Origin: CAVSJJ01 sp963728395
GTDB taxonomy: Bacteria > Actinomycetota > Actinomycetes > Actinomycetales > Dermatophilaceae
NCBI GenBank assembly: GCA_963728395.1
Contig: CAVSJJ010000008.1
Span: 558,001 to 622,000, forward strand
Reading direction: 5' to 3'
DNA: 64,000 nt
A program made the position numbers and the translations under genes. Shown piece by piece: positions 1-9,258 of the stretch (position 1 is its first letter; the number at the start of each line of letters is the position of its first letter). The notes beneath the pieces were generated by a model. The model saw only the letters and a list, made by a program, of their open reading frames with translations, had not been told where the DNA came from and did no database searches.

Positions 1-165
1 GTGCCCGACGACCTCAAGGCCCTCGCCCTGCCCGTCATGGAGCACCGGCTGCTCCTCGACGCCGACGCCATCTTCGACGGCGCGACGAACGCGGAGGTCA
101 TCGACGACGTCTTCGCGTCGGTGCCCGTTCCGGCGGGCCGCGGCCCGAACGGCGAGGTCGGGTGA
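1..165 (+). CDS. MoxR-family AAA ATPase, C-terminal end (partial)
   Basis: The window opens inside this gene. 54 codons are readable before TGA at 163-165, and the true start lies outside. The visible tail (VMEHRLLLDADAIFDG) resembles the C-terminal lid of MoxR AAA+ ATPases, chaperone-like proteins that usually precede DUF58 genes. The stop overlaps the GTG start of the next gene, so the two are translationally coupled. The ATPase motifs are not visible, so the call rests on the tail plus the MoxR-DUF58-transglutaminase gene order. Confidence 0.75.
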   Translation: MPDDLKALALPVMEHRLLLDADAIFDGATNAEVIDDVFASVPVPAGRGPNGEVG

Positions 166-1352
166 GGCCCGTCCTCGCCCTCCTGCGGCCCTACCTCGCC
201 GTCGTGACGCGGCTGGGCTGGGGGTTCGTGCTGACCGGGGCCGTGCTCTGGGTCGTCGGCAGCGTGCTGGGCTGGGCCGAGCTGCGGATCGCCGCGATCG
301 CGGCATACGTCCTGGTCGCCCTGTCGATCCTGCTCACCCTCGGCGGCACGAACCTGCGGCTTCGGGTGTGGCTCATGCCGCAGCGGGTCGCCGCCGGCGG
401 CACGGCACAGGCCACGCTGACGGCGGTCAACCGGGGCCGGGCCAGCCCGCCCGCGACGATCGAGCTGCCCGTCGGCGAGACCGTCGCGACGTTCGCCGTG
501 CCGCCGCTGCGCCCGGCGGAGCAGTACCGCTCCTTCTTCGACGTCCCCACGCTCCGGCGCGGGGTCATCACCGTCGGCCCGGTGACGACCGTGCGCGGCG
601 ACCCGTTCGGGCTGGCCCGCCGCGAGGTGAGCCGCGCCGAGGCCGTCGAGCTGTTCGTCCACCCCGAGATCATCCCGCTCCCCTCGCTCGACGCCGGGCT
701 CGTCCGGGACCTCGAGGGACGCGCAACGAGCGACCCCTCGGCGAGCGACCTCGACTTCCACACCCTGCGCGGCTACCAGCCCGGCGACGAGCGGCGCCAC
801 GTCCACTGGCGCTCGTCCGCCAAGGCCAGCGCCGCCCGGGGCACGACGACGCTGCTCGTGAAGAGCTACACCGACACCCGCCGCTCGCACGTCGGCGTCC
901 TCTTCGACGCCCGCAGCGCGAGCTACCTGGACGACGACGCCTTCGAGACCGGGATCGTCGTGGCGGCGTCGGTCGCCGTGCGCGCCCTGCGCGACGAGAT
1001 GGACGTCACCGTCGTCGCCGGCGACCACGCCGTCGACCGCAGCGGGATCCCCCGCACCCTCGACGGCTTCGCCCGGGTCACCCCGACCTCGACCGGCCTG
1101 CCGGCGCTCGCCGCCCGGCTCGAGACGATCGCGCCCGCGACGAGCATCGTCCTGCTCGTCACCGGCTCAGAGAACCCGTTCACCGACCTGCGCCGTTCGA
1201 CCGCCCAGTTCGGCCCCCAGGTGCGGGTCCTGGCGCTGCGAGTGCGTCCCGGACATGCCAGCTCGATGGCCTCGGCCTACGGGCTCACCGTCCTGTCGAT
1301 GGGCGACCTCGGCGACCTCGCCCGGCTCATCTCGGTCGGCGGCCTGGCATGA
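162..1352 (+). CDS. DUF58 domain-containing protein
   Basis: 396 aa, GTG start overlapping the stop of the moxR fragment. Two hydrophobic segments lie near residues 17-65, followed by a soluble region with the family signature around residues 200-222 (LDFHTLRGYQPGDERRHVHW). DUF58 proteins carry a von Willebrand A-like fold and work with MoxR ATPases and transglutaminase-like membrane proteins. Their substrate is generally unknown, with roles proposed in envelope assembly and stress. The stop overlaps the next start (ATGA), so this is the middle gene of a three-gene operon. Family assignment is secure; function is not. Confidence 0.9.
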   Translation: MRPVLALLRPYLAVVTRLGWGFVLTGAVLWVVGSVLGWAELRIAAIAAYVLVALSILLTLGGTNLRLRVWLMPQRVAAGGTAQATLTAVNRGRASPPATIELPVGETVATFAVPPLRPAEQYRSFFDVPTLRRGVITVGPVTTVRGDPFGLARREVSRAEAVELFVHPEIIPLPSLDAGLVRDLEGRATSDPSASDLDFHTLRGYQPGDERRHVHWRSSAKASAARGTTTLLVKSYTDTRRSHVGVLFDARSASYLDDDAFETGIVVAASVAVRALRDEMDVTVVAGDHAVDRSGIPRTLDGFARVTPTSTGLPALAARLETIAPATSIVLLVTGSENPFTDLRRSTAQFGPQVRVLALRVRPGHASSMASAYGLTVLSMGDLGDLARLISVGGLA

Positions 1353-3796
1353 GCTCCTCGGTCCGATCCGTCGCCCGCTCGGTGCCGCGGCCGTCCCTCC
1401 GACGCCGGCCCAGCCAGCATGGCGTCCGCGGCCGGGTCAGCGCCGCCGCTCTCACCGACGGCGTCGCCGTCGTTCTGCTCGTCCTCGTCGCGATGACCGT
1501 CCTGGACGGCACCTTCGACGGACCGTGGTTCCTCGTCTCGGCGCTCACCGGCGCCCTCGGCGGCGTGGCCGCGGCCGCCCTCATCCACTGGCTCCGCGCG
1601 CCGATGGTCGCCCTCGCCCTTCCCGTCGTCGTCCTCGGCTTCGTCCTCGGCCCGCCCGCCGCCCTCCGTTCCACCGCGGCCGGTGGGCTGCCGGGCCCCA
1701 CCGGTCTCGCCGAGATGTGGAACGCCCTCGTCGGCGGCTGGAAGGAGCTCCTCACGACGTTGCCGCCGGTCTCCAGCACGGGACGGCTGACGACGATCCC
1801 GTTCCTGCTCTCCCTCGCCGGCGCCGCCATCGGCTTCCTCCTCGCCCGGCGCTGGCGGCACCCGCACCTGCCCATCATCGGGCCGGCGATCGCGCTCGTC
1901 GGCGCGATCGTCCTCGGCCTGTCCGCGCCCGGCGGGATCGCCCCGCGCGCCCTGGGCTTCCTCGTCCTCGCCGTCGCCTGGGGTGCCGAGCGGCGACGAC
2001 GGCTCGTCGTCGCGACCGGCGGCGGACGCGGCAGACGGATCGCCGTCGGCGCGGCGCTGCTCGCCGTCGCCGCCACGGTCGGGATCGTCGCCGCCCCCGC
2101 CGTCATCGGCCCGGCCTCGGCCCGCGCGGTCCTGCGCGACACGGTTCTCCCCCCGCTCGACCTGTCCGACCAGCCGAGCCCGCTCGCCGACTTCCGGCGC
2201 TTCCGCCCGACGGCGGACGACCTCGCCGACGAGGTCCTCCTCCGCACGAGCGGGCTGCCGCAGGGCACCCTCGTCCGACTCGCGACGGTCGACGCCTACG
2301 CCGGCACCGTGTGGGCCGCCGGCCAGGCCGGAACGATCGAGACGACCGGCGTCGGGGCCGATCCCGGCGACACCGCCGTCGCCTCGCAGGGCCGCTTCCT
2401 CCGGGTCGGCTCCCGGATCCCGGTTCCCCGTCCCGGGCCATCGGTGAGCGGCACGGTGACGATCGCCGCGGCATACGCCGACAACCCCGACCTGCGGATC
2501 TGGGTGCCGTCCGTGGGGGAGCCGACCGGCCTGAAGTTCACCGGTGACCACGCCGCCGCCCTCGGCGAGGACCTGCGCTTCAACCCGATCACCGACTCCG
2601 CCCTCGTCCTCGGCGGCCTGCGCGCGGGCGACAGCTACACGATCGACGCGCTCCTGCCCGAGCAGGCGACGCCGGACTCGGCCGGGCCGGTCGGCCCGCC
2701 GACGGCGCCGTCGGCGTACACCGGCGTCGTCGCCCGGTTCGTCACGAGCACCCCCGGCAGCAGCGGCAACGCCGTCGCGGCCCTCAAGGCCGTGGCCGAG
2801 CGACTGCGCACCGAGGGGGCCTACACCGACGGCGGCGAGAAGGGATCGACGGAGTCGGTCTTCGTGCCCGGGCACAGCCTCGGCCGGCTCGCGCACTTCC
2901 TCGGCGACAGCGAGCCCGCCGGCAACGACGAGCAGTATGCCGCGGCGCTCGCCCTCGCGGCCGACTACCTCGGCCTGCCGGGGCGGGTCACCCTCGCGGC
3001 CGTCCCCGACGCCGGCGGGACGATCCACGGCAGCGACGTGCGGGCCTATGTCGAGGTCCAGGTCCGCCCGGACCGGTGGTGGACGATCGCCCCGGACCGG
3101 TTCATCCCCGACCGGGACAAGCACCCCCAGGAACGCCAGCGCACCGAGGAGAACCGCGCCGAGTCGGCCGTCGTCCCGCCGCCGAACGAGCAGCGCCCGC
3201 CGAGCAGCCTCGAGGGTTTCGCGCTCGACACGACGAGCTCCTCCCGCAACCGCTCGCTCATCGACAACCTCGGCTGGACCCTGCCGGCCTGGGCCGTCCT
3301 CGCCCTCAAGGTCGCGGGCGTGCCGGTCGGCGCGATCCTGCTGTGGACCCTCGTCCTCGTGCTGGGCAAGTCCCTCCGACGCCGGCGCCGCCGTCGGCGC
3401 GGCACACCCGGGGCGCGGGTCGCGGCGGCGTGGGACGAGGTCGTCGACGTCCTGCGCGACGCGGGCATCCCCGTCGCGGTGCGGCATACCCGCCCCGAGC
3501 TGGCCGCCGCCGTCGCCCAGCCGAGCGTGGCCGAGGTGGCGGCCCTCGCCGACCGGCTGACCTTCGGGCCGATGCCCGTCGACGACGACGAGGCCGCGCA
3601 GGCGTGGACCCTCGTGCGCCGCGTCCGCGGCCAGGTGGCGGCCGACCAACGCTGGCGGGACCGGTGGCGCTCGGCGGTCTCGCTGCGCTCGGTCCTGCCG
3701 GACCGGGTGTCGACGATCGAGCCGGTCCGGCCCTCGCAGGTCCACCGCGGCCGGGTGCGGGCCGCCGTCATCGAGCCGGAGCCCGAGGGGCTCTAG
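1349..3796 (+). CDS. TgpA-like transglutaminase-fold membrane protein, catalytic residues absent
   Basis: 815 aa from ATG 1349, which overlaps the DUF58 stop; longer upstream reading is a shadow of the DUF58 gene. The N-terminal third has several membrane helices (DUF3488-like). An extracytoplasmic transglutaminase-like core lies near residues 490-590, one more helix near 650-680, then a basic cytoplasmic tail. Active family members have Cys in a YCEQFA-type motif, His in AHAWVE and Asp in FDPTP. Here these positions read NDEQYA (D527), VRAYVE (R565) and TIAPDR (A581), so the Cys-His-Asp triad is not present. It is probably a binding or scaffold protein within the MoxR-DUF58 operon. Confidence 0.85.
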   Translation: MSSSVRSVARSVPRPSLRRRPSQHGVRGRVSAAALTDGVAVVLLVLVAMTVLDGTFDGPWFLVSALTGALGGVAAAALIHWLRAPMVALALPVVVLGFVLGPPAALRSTAAGGLPGPTGLAEMWNALVGGWKELLTTLPPVSSTGRLTTIPFLLSLAGAAIGFLLARRWRHPHLPIIGPAIALVGAIVLGLSAPGGIAPRALGFLVLAVAWGAERRRRLVVATGGGRGRRIAVGAALLAVAATVGIVAAPAVIGPASARAVLRDTVLPPLDLSDQPSPLADFRRFRPTADDLADEVLLRTSGLPQGTLVRLATVDAYAGTVWAAGQAGTIETTGVGADPGDTAVASQGRFLRVGSRIPVPRPGPSVSGTVTIAAAYADNPDLRIWVPSVGEPTGLKFTGDHAAALGEDLRFNPITDSALVLGGLRAGDSYTIDALLPEQATPDSAGPVGPPTAPSAYTGVVARFVTSTPGSSGNAVAALKAVAERLRTEGAYTDGGEKGSTESVFVPGHSLGRLAHFLGDSEPAGNDEQYAAALALAADYLGLPGRVTLAAVPDAGGTIHGSDVRAYVEVQVRPDRWWTIAPDRFIPDRDKHPQERQRTEENRAESAVVPPPNEQRPPSSLEGFALDTTSSSRNRSLIDNLGWTLPAWAVLALKVAGVPVGAILLWTLVLVLGKSLRRRRRRRRGTPGARVAAAWDEVVDVLRDAGIPVAVRHTRPELAAAVAQPSVAEVAALADRLTFGPMPVDDDEAAQAWTLVRRVRGQVAADQRWRDRWRSAVSLRSVLPDRVSTIEPVRPSQVHRGRVRAAVIEPEPEGL

Positions 3797-3856
3797 GAAT
3801 CTCGAAACGTCCGGGGCCGGGCGCGAGGCCGACGACGCCCTGCCTACCCTGGAGCG

Positions 3857-4534
3857 GTGACCCCGCGACCGCTCGCCGAGCTCGTCCACCCCTCCTGGGC
3901 TCGGGTCCTCGAGCCGGTCGGTGACGTCGTGGCAGACCTCGGCGAGTTCCTCCGGGGCGAGGTGGGCGCCGGCCGGGGCTACCTGCCCGGTGGTCGGCAC
4001 GTCCTGCGCGCCTTCGAGCGACCGTTCGAGGACGTCCGGGTCCTCATCGTCGGCCAGGACCCCTACCCCACCCCCGGCCATGCGGTCGGGCTGTGCTTCT
4101 CCGTCGCCCCGGACGTCCGGCCGATCCCCAAGTCGCTCGCCAACATCTTCCGGGAGCTCCAGAGCGACCTCGGGCTGCCGGCGCCGAGCACGGGGGACCT
4201 CACCCCATGGGCCGACCACGGCGTCCTGCTGCTCAACCGGGTCCTCACCGTCCGGCCGGGCAAGCCCGCCTCGCATCGTGGCCGGGGCTGGGAGCACGTC
4301 ACCGCCCGGGCCATCACCGCGCTCGTCGAGCGCGGCGGCCCGCTCGTGGCGATCCTCTGGGGCCGCGACGCCCGGGGCCTGGCACCGCACCTGGGCGGCA
4401 TACCGTTCATCGAGTCGGCGCACCCGTCGCCGCTCTCGGCCCACTCGGGCTTCTTCGGGTCCCGGCCGTTCAGCCGGGCCAACGCGCTGCTGGAGCAGCA
4501 GGGCGCCGCACCGATCGACTGGAGGCTTCCGTGA
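3857..4534 (+). CDS. ung: Uracil-DNA glycosylase (family 1)
   Basis: 225 aa, GTG start. It removes uracil from DNA to start base-excision repair. Motif A with the catalytic Asp is at residues 66-70 (GQDPY, D68), followed by PTPGHAVGLCFS. The DNA-intercalating loop HPSPLSA is at 189-195, followed by HSGFFGSRPFSRAN. Length and both motifs match family-1 Ung. Its stop overlaps the GTG start of the next gene by four bases, so the SGNH hydrolase is translationally coupled to it. Confidence 0.95.
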   Translation: MTPRPLAELVHPSWARVLEPVGDVVADLGEFLRGEVGAGRGYLPGGRHVLRAFERPFEDVRVLIVGQDPYPTPGHAVGLCFSVAPDVRPIPKSLANIFRELQSDLGLPAPSTGDLTPWADHGVLLLNRVLTVRPGKPASHRGRGWEHVTARAITALVERGGPLVAILWGRDARGLAPHLGGIPFIESAHPSPLSAHSGFFGSRPFSRANALLEQQGAAPIDWRLP

Positions 4535-5487
4535 CCGACCCGAGCGTGGACGTCTCGGACGCGACCGCTGCCCGTGAGACGGCCGCCGCGAGCCCCGGGC
4601 CGGGCCGGCCTCGGCTGTGGCTGCGCTACGTCGCCGTCGGCGACTCCTTCTCCGAGGGCCTCGTCGACGAGGACCCGGAGCGGCCGGACGTCTTCGTCGG
4701 CTGGGCGGACCGGCTCGCGGTGCACCTCGATGCCGCGGCGCAGGCGTCCGGAGGCGCTCTCTCCTACGCCAACCTCGCCGTCCGCGGCCGACTCCTCGAC
4801 GATGTCGTCGGCCCCCAGCTTGACGCGGCGTTGGCGATGGAGCCGGACCTGGTCTCGATCGTCGGTGGCGGCAACGACATGATGCGGCCGAGCGTCGACC
4901 TCGCGAGCCTCGCCGAGCGGATCGAGGGCGCCGTCGTCCGGATCCGGGCCACCGGCGCGGATGTCCTGCTCGCGACCCCGACCGACCCGCGCGACGCCGG
5001 CCTGTTCCGGGCGCTGCGACCCCGCCATGCCGTCCACACCGCCAACCTGTTCACCATCGCCCAGCGTCATGGGGCCCACGTGCTCAACCTGTGGGGCTCG
5101 CACTGGCTGCGCGACTGGCGGATGTGGGGCGCCGACCGGATCCACCCGACGAGCGAGGCGCACCGCCGGCTCGCCCTCGCCGCGCTGGCGACCCTCGGGC
5201 ACGAGCTGCCCGCCGACACCGACCCCGCCTGGGAGCGTCCGTTGCCCCCGGCCGCCCGGGCAAGACGGCGCGAGGAGCTGCGCGAGCACGGTGAGTGGGT
5301 CCGCGAGCACGCCGGGCCGTGGGTGCACCGGCGGATCCGCGGCGAGTCCTCCGGCGACGAGCTGCGCCCCAAGCGCCCGGAGCTCGCCCCGGTCCGCCCG
5401 GCCGGGCCCTCCCCCGCCTCCACCTCCCCCGCCTCCACCTCCCCCGCCTCCACCTCCCCCGCCTCCACCTCCCCTCGTTCGAGGTAA
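4531..5487 (+). CDS. SGNH/GDSL-family hydrolase
   Basis: 318 aa, starting at the GTG that overlaps the ung stop; further upstream the frame is a shadow of ung. Block I (GDSFSEG, catalytic Ser) lies near residue 38, block III (GGNDMM) near residue 112 and block V (RIHPTSEAH, catalytic Asp/His region) near residue 205. The fold is that of an esterase/lipase-type hydrolase. No signal peptide is evident. The C-terminus is basic and ends in four exact PASTS repeats, a likely flexible tail. The substrate is unknown. Confidence 0.85.
   Translation: MTDPSVDVSDATAARETAAASPGPGRPRLWLRYVAVGDSFSEGLVDEDPERPDVFVGWADRLAVHLDAAAQASGGALSYANLAVRGRLLDDVVGPQLDAALAMEPDLVSIVGGGNDMMRPSVDLASLAERIEGAVVRIRATGADVLLATPTDPRDAGLFRALRPRHAVHTANLFTIAQRHGAHVLNLWGSHWLRDWRMWGADRIHPTSEAHRRLALAALATLGHELPADTDPAWERPLPPAARARRREELREHGEWVREHAGPWVHRRIRGESSGDELRPKRPELAPVRPAGPSPASTSPASTSPASTSPASTSPRSR
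5413..5472 (+). repeat. 15-bp tandem repeat, 4 units, encoding PASTS
   Basis: Four perfect copies of CCCGCCTCCACCTCC lie at the 3' end of the SGNH hydrolase gene. The unit is a multiple of three, so copy-number change would lengthen or shorten the protein tail without a frameshift. Confidence 0.9.
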
Positions 5488-5586
5488 TCGGGTGCCGGTG
5501 GCGGGTCACGGAATACCTCGACCGGGCGATGATGGCCGCCACGAGGGGCGTCCGACCTCGTCGGCGTGCCCGGTTAGAGTCGGCGT

Positions 5587-6771
5587 ATGCCGGTTACCCG
5601 CCTGTTGCCGACCGACGACGCCGAGGAGCTCCTGGAGCTGACCCGCGACATCTGCGCCAAGAGCCTCCGCCCGGCCGTCGACGACGCCGAGCGGGCCGCG
5701 GAGCACGGCGAGCACTTCCCCCGCGAGGTGTTCGCGCTGCTCGGCCGCAGCGGGCTGCTCTCCCTCCCCCACCCCGAGGAGTACGGCGGCGCCGGCCAGC
5801 CCTACGAGGTCTACCTCCAGGTCGTCGAGGAGATCGCGACGGCGTGGATGAGCGTCGCGGTCGGGGTATCGGTCCACTCCCTCACCGCCTACCCGGTGAC
5901 GACGTTCGGCACCGACGGGCAGAAGGAGGCCCTCCTGCCGCGGATGCTCTCCGGCGAGACCCTCGGCGCCTACTGCCTGTCCGAGCCGGCCGCCGGGTCC
6001 GACGTCGCCGCCATGACGACCCGGGCCGAGGCGGAGGCGGAGGGCGCGGCATCCGGCCCGGGCGAGCCCGCGGCATACCGGATCTCCGGCACCAAGGCGT
6101 GGATCAGCCATGCGGGGCATGCCGACTACTACACGACCTTCGCCCGCACCTCGCCCGAGGGCGCCCGCGGCATCAGCTGCTTCGTCGTGCCCGCCGACGC
6201 GACCGGGCTCGGCTTCGGCACCCCCGAGAAGAAGATGGGGCTGCACTGCGACACGGTCCGCGAGGTCCTCTTCGACGGCGTCCCCGTCGACGCCGGGCGC
6301 CGGATCGGCGCCGCGGGACAGGGGATGGCCATCGCGCTGTCAGCGCTCGACGCGGGCCGGCTCGGGATCGCCGCCGCCGCGACCGGGCTCGCCCAGTCCG
6401 CCCTCGACGCGGCCACCGAGTATGCCGCGCAGCGCCAGGCGTTCGGCCGGGCCATCGCGGCCAACCAGGGCCTTGCCTTCCTCCTCGCCGACATGCACGC
6501 GGCCACGTCGACGGCGCGCTCGGCCTACCTCCATGCCGCCCGGCTCAAGGACGCCGGCCGGCCGTTCTCGACCGAGGCCGCCGTCGCCAAGCTCGTCGCG
6601 ACCGACGCGGCGATGCGGGTGACGACCGACGCGGTCCAGGTGCTCGGTGGGGCCGGGTACGTCGAGGACTTCCCCGTCGAGCGCTACTTCCGCGAGGCCA
6701 AGGTCACCCAGATCTTCGAGGGAACCAACCAGATCCAGCGGCTCGTCATCAGCCGCAACCTCCTGCGCTGA
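5587..6771 (+). CDS. Acyl-CoA dehydrogenase
   Basis: 394 aa, ATG start. This FAD-dependent enzyme oxidises an acyl-CoA at the alpha-beta position, passing electrons to ETF. The N-terminal helical domain is followed by the flavin-contact stretch YCLSEPAAGSD near residue 125 and a C-terminal helical domain with VLGGAGYVEDFPVERYFREA. The expected catalytic base is Glu378 in IFEGTNQIQR. Length is typical of short/medium-chain family members. The specific acyl-CoA cannot be read. The GH3 gene starts 31 bp downstream on the same strand. Confidence 0.92.
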   Translation: MPVTRLLPTDDAEELLELTRDICAKSLRPAVDDAERAAEHGEHFPREVFALLGRSGLLSLPHPEEYGGAGQPYEVYLQVVEEIATAWMSVAVGVSVHSLTAYPVTTFGTDGQKEALLPRMLSGETLGAYCLSEPAAGSDVAAMTTRAEAEAEGAASGPGEPAAYRISGTKAWISHAGHADYYTTFARTSPEGARGISCFVVPADATGLGFGTPEKKMGLHCDTVREVLFDGVPVDAGRRIGAAGQGMAIALSALDAGRLGIAAAATGLAQSALDAATEYAAQRQAFGRAIAANQGLAFLLADMHAATSTARSAYLHAARLKDAGRPFSTEAAVAKLVATDAAMRVTTDAVQVLGGAGYVEDFPVERYFREAKVTQIFEGTNQIQRLVISRNLLR

Positions 6772-6802
6772 CGCCCCGGGCCGCGAGTGCGAGGATGGCC
6801 GG

Positions 6803-9091
6803 ATGGCACTTGACATCGACCGGCTCATCGGTGAGCTCACCCTCGAGGAGAAGGCCGCGCTGACGAGCGGCTCGTCGTTCTGGTGGACGGTCGGGGTCGA
6901 CCGGCTCGGGATCCCGTCGATCATGGTCTCGGACGGCCCGCATGGCCTGCGTGCCCAGCCCGAGGTCGGCGACCACGTCGGGCTCGGCGGCTCGGTCCCG
7001 GCGACGTGCTTCCCCACCGCCTCGGCGACGGCCTCGTCGTGGAACCCCGACCTGCTGCGCCGGGTCGGGCACGCCATCGGCGACGAGGCGCGCTCGATGG
7101 GCGTCTCGGTCGTGCTGGGGCCGGGCGTCAACATCAAGCGCAGCCCGCTGTGCGGCCGCAACTTCGAGTACGTCTCGGAGGACCCCTACCTCGCCGGCGA
7201 GCTCGGGGCGGCGGTCGTCGAGGGGATCCAGTCCGCCGGGGTGGGCACCTCGGTCAAGCACTTCGCCGCGAACAACCAGGAGGAGGACCGGCAGCGGGTC
7301 GACGTCCGGGTCGGCGAGCGGGTGCTCCGCGAGATCTACCTCCCGGCCTTCGAGCGGATCGTCACCGGAACCGACCCGTGGACGGTCATGTGCTCCTACA
7401 ACAAGGTCAACGGCCTGTCGGCCTCGCAGAACCCCTGGCTGCTGACGACGGTCCTGCGCGAGGAGTGGGGCTTCGACGGCCTCGTCGTCTCGGACTGGGG
7501 CGCCATCTACCACCGGGTCCCCGCCCTGCGGGCCGGTCTCGACCTCGAGATGCCGCCCAACCCGCGCAGCCCGGGCGCGGTGGCCGACGCCGTCCGCTCC
7601 GGCGAGGTCGAGGAGGCCGTGCTCGATGACCGGGTCCGCGCCGTGCTGCGCCTCGTGGACCGGGCCGTCTCGACCGGCGCGGCCGACGGCCCCGGAGCGG
7701 CGTTCGACGTCGACGCGCACCACGCCCTCGCCCGCGAGGCGGCAGCGGAGTCGGTGGTCCTCCTCGAGAACCGCGACGCGATCCTGCCGCTCGGACCCGG
7801 AACCCGGGTCGCGGTCATCGGCGAGCTGGCCCGGACCCCCCGCTTCCAGGGCGCCGGCAGCTCGCAGGTCAACCCCACCCGGGTCGACTCGATCCTCGAC
7901 GGGCTCACCGCGGCATACCCCGATGCGGCGTATGCCGCGGGCTATCTCCTGCAGACCGGCTTCGACGAGGAGCCCGTCGACGTCCACTCCCCCGACGCCG
8001 TCGCCCTGCGCGAGGAGGCCGCCGCCGCGGCCCGGGTTGCGGACGTCGCCGTCGTCGTCCTCGGGCTCGGGCCGGCGGAGGAGTTCGAGGGGTTCGACCG
8101 GACCCATCTGCGCCTGCCGGCCGGACAGCTGCCCCTGCTCGAGGCGGTGGCCGCCGCGAACCCCGACGTCGTCGTCCTCCTCGTCAACGGCTCGGCCGTC
8201 GAGCTCGGACGGGTCCGCACCCACGCGAAGGGCGTGCTCGAGTGCTGGCTCGGCGGACAGGCCGGCGGCGCGGCGGCCGCGGACGTCGTCTCGGGGGCGG
8301 TGTCGCCGTCCGGGCGCCTCGCCGAGACGATCCCGCTGCGACTCGAGGACACCCCGTCCTACCTGTCCTTCCCCGGCGACTCCTCGGCCGTCACCTACGG
8401 CGAGGGCCTGTTCGTCGGATACCGCGGCTTCGACGCCGCCGACCGCGAGGTGGAGTACCCCTTCGGCTACGGGCTGTCCTACACCTCCTTCGAGCTGTCC
8501 GAGCTGTCGGTGGAGGTGCCCGGGTCGGTCGAGGGCGAGGACCTCGCGGCCGCCGTCGAGGTGACGGTGACGAACACCGGCTCCCTCGCCGGCGCCGAGG
8601 TCGTCCAGGTCTATGTCGGCGACGTCGAGGCGTCGGTGACCCGGCCGGTGCGCGAGTTGGCCGGCTTCGCCAAGGTGGCCCTCGAGGCGGGGGAGGCCGC
8701 CCGGGTCCGCGTCGACCTGGGCCTGCGGGCGTTCGCGTTCTGGTCCGAGCGGCTCGGCCGGTGGGCCGTCGAGGCCGGGGAGTTCGCCGTCGAGGTCGGA
8801 CGGCACTCGCGGGACCTGCCGCTCGTCGAGATCGTGACGGTCGAGGCGCCACCTCTGCTCGTGCCGCTGAGCGCCGGGTCGACCCTCCAGGAGTGGCTGG
8901 CCGACCCGGTCGGCCGGGAGCTGCTCGCCGAGGCGGCGCCCGGGGGCGCGCGAGAGGTCCTCAGCGACCCGGCGCTGCTCAAGGTCATCGGGAGCATGCC
9001 GATGGGCTCGCTCGCGGCGTTCGAGGGGATGATCGTCGGGCCCGACGAGCTCGACGCCCTGGTGACGGCCTGGCGGGCGCGCACCGGCTGA
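6803..9091 (+). CDS. Glycoside hydrolase family 3 (beta-glucosidase-like)
   Basis: 762 aa, ATG 6803. The GH3 N-terminal TIM barrel carries KHFAANNQEEDR and the nucleophile motif VVSDWGA (D231). The GH3 C-terminal alpha/beta domain starts near residue 310, and a fibronectin-III-like domain (VTVTNTGSLAGAEVVQVYV) lies near residue 585. No signal peptide is seen, so it probably acts in the cytoplasm on imported beta-linked oligosaccharides. Exact specificity (glucosidase or xylosidase) is not decidable. The gene is followed by a palindromic intergenic element. Confidence 0.92.
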   Translation: MALDIDRLIGELTLEEKAALTSGSSFWWTVGVDRLGIPSIMVSDGPHGLRAQPEVGDHVGLGGSVPATCFPTASATASSWNPDLLRRVGHAIGDEARSMGVSVVLGPGVNIKRSPLCGRNFEYVSEDPYLAGELGAAVVEGIQSAGVGTSVKHFAANNQEEDRQRVDVRVGERVLREIYLPAFERIVTGTDPWTVMCSYNKVNGLSASQNPWLLTTVLREEWGFDGLVVSDWGAIYHRVPALRAGLDLEMPPNPRSPGAVADAVRSGEVEEAVLDDRVRAVLRLVDRAVSTGAADGPGAAFDVDAHHALAREAAAESVVLLENRDAILPLGPGTRVAVIGELARTPRFQGAGSSQVNPTRVDSILDGLTAAYPDAAYAAGYLLQTGFDEEPVDVHSPDAVALREEAAAAARVADVAVVVLGLGPAEEFEGFDRTHLRLPAGQLPLLEAVAAANPDVVVLLVNGSAVELGRVRTHAKGVLECWLGGQAGGAAAADVVSGAVSPSGRLAETIPLRLEDTPSYLSFPGDSSAVTYGEGLFVGYRGFDAADREVEYPFGYGLSYTSFELSELSVEVPGSVEGEDLAAAVEVTVTNTGSLAGAEVVQVYVGDVEASVTRPVRELAGFAKVALEAGEAARVRVDLGLRAFAFWSERLGRWAVEAGEFAVEVGRHSRDLPLVEIVTVEAPPLLVPLSAGSTLQEWLADPVGRELLAEAAPGGAREVLSDPALLKVIGSMPMGSLAAFEGMIVGPDELDALVTAWRARTG

Positions 9092-9258
9092 CCGCGGCAT
9101 CCGCTCGGCCCCGGACAGATGCTCGACCGGGCCATCTCATACATGGCCCGGTCGTTCCGACCGTACGGGCGCAGCCCGCACCGGCCGGTGACCGACACGC
9201 GGCGAGCGACCAAACGCCCGGTGAATCCCTCCCCCGCCCCCCCCGCCCCCCCTGCACG

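Noticed and set aside
1277..4444. Very long minus-strand open frame of 1055 codons
   Set aside because: Runs antisense to DUF58, transglutaminase-like and ung genes that have clear motifs; Arg/Asp-rich low-complexity shadow caused by high GC.
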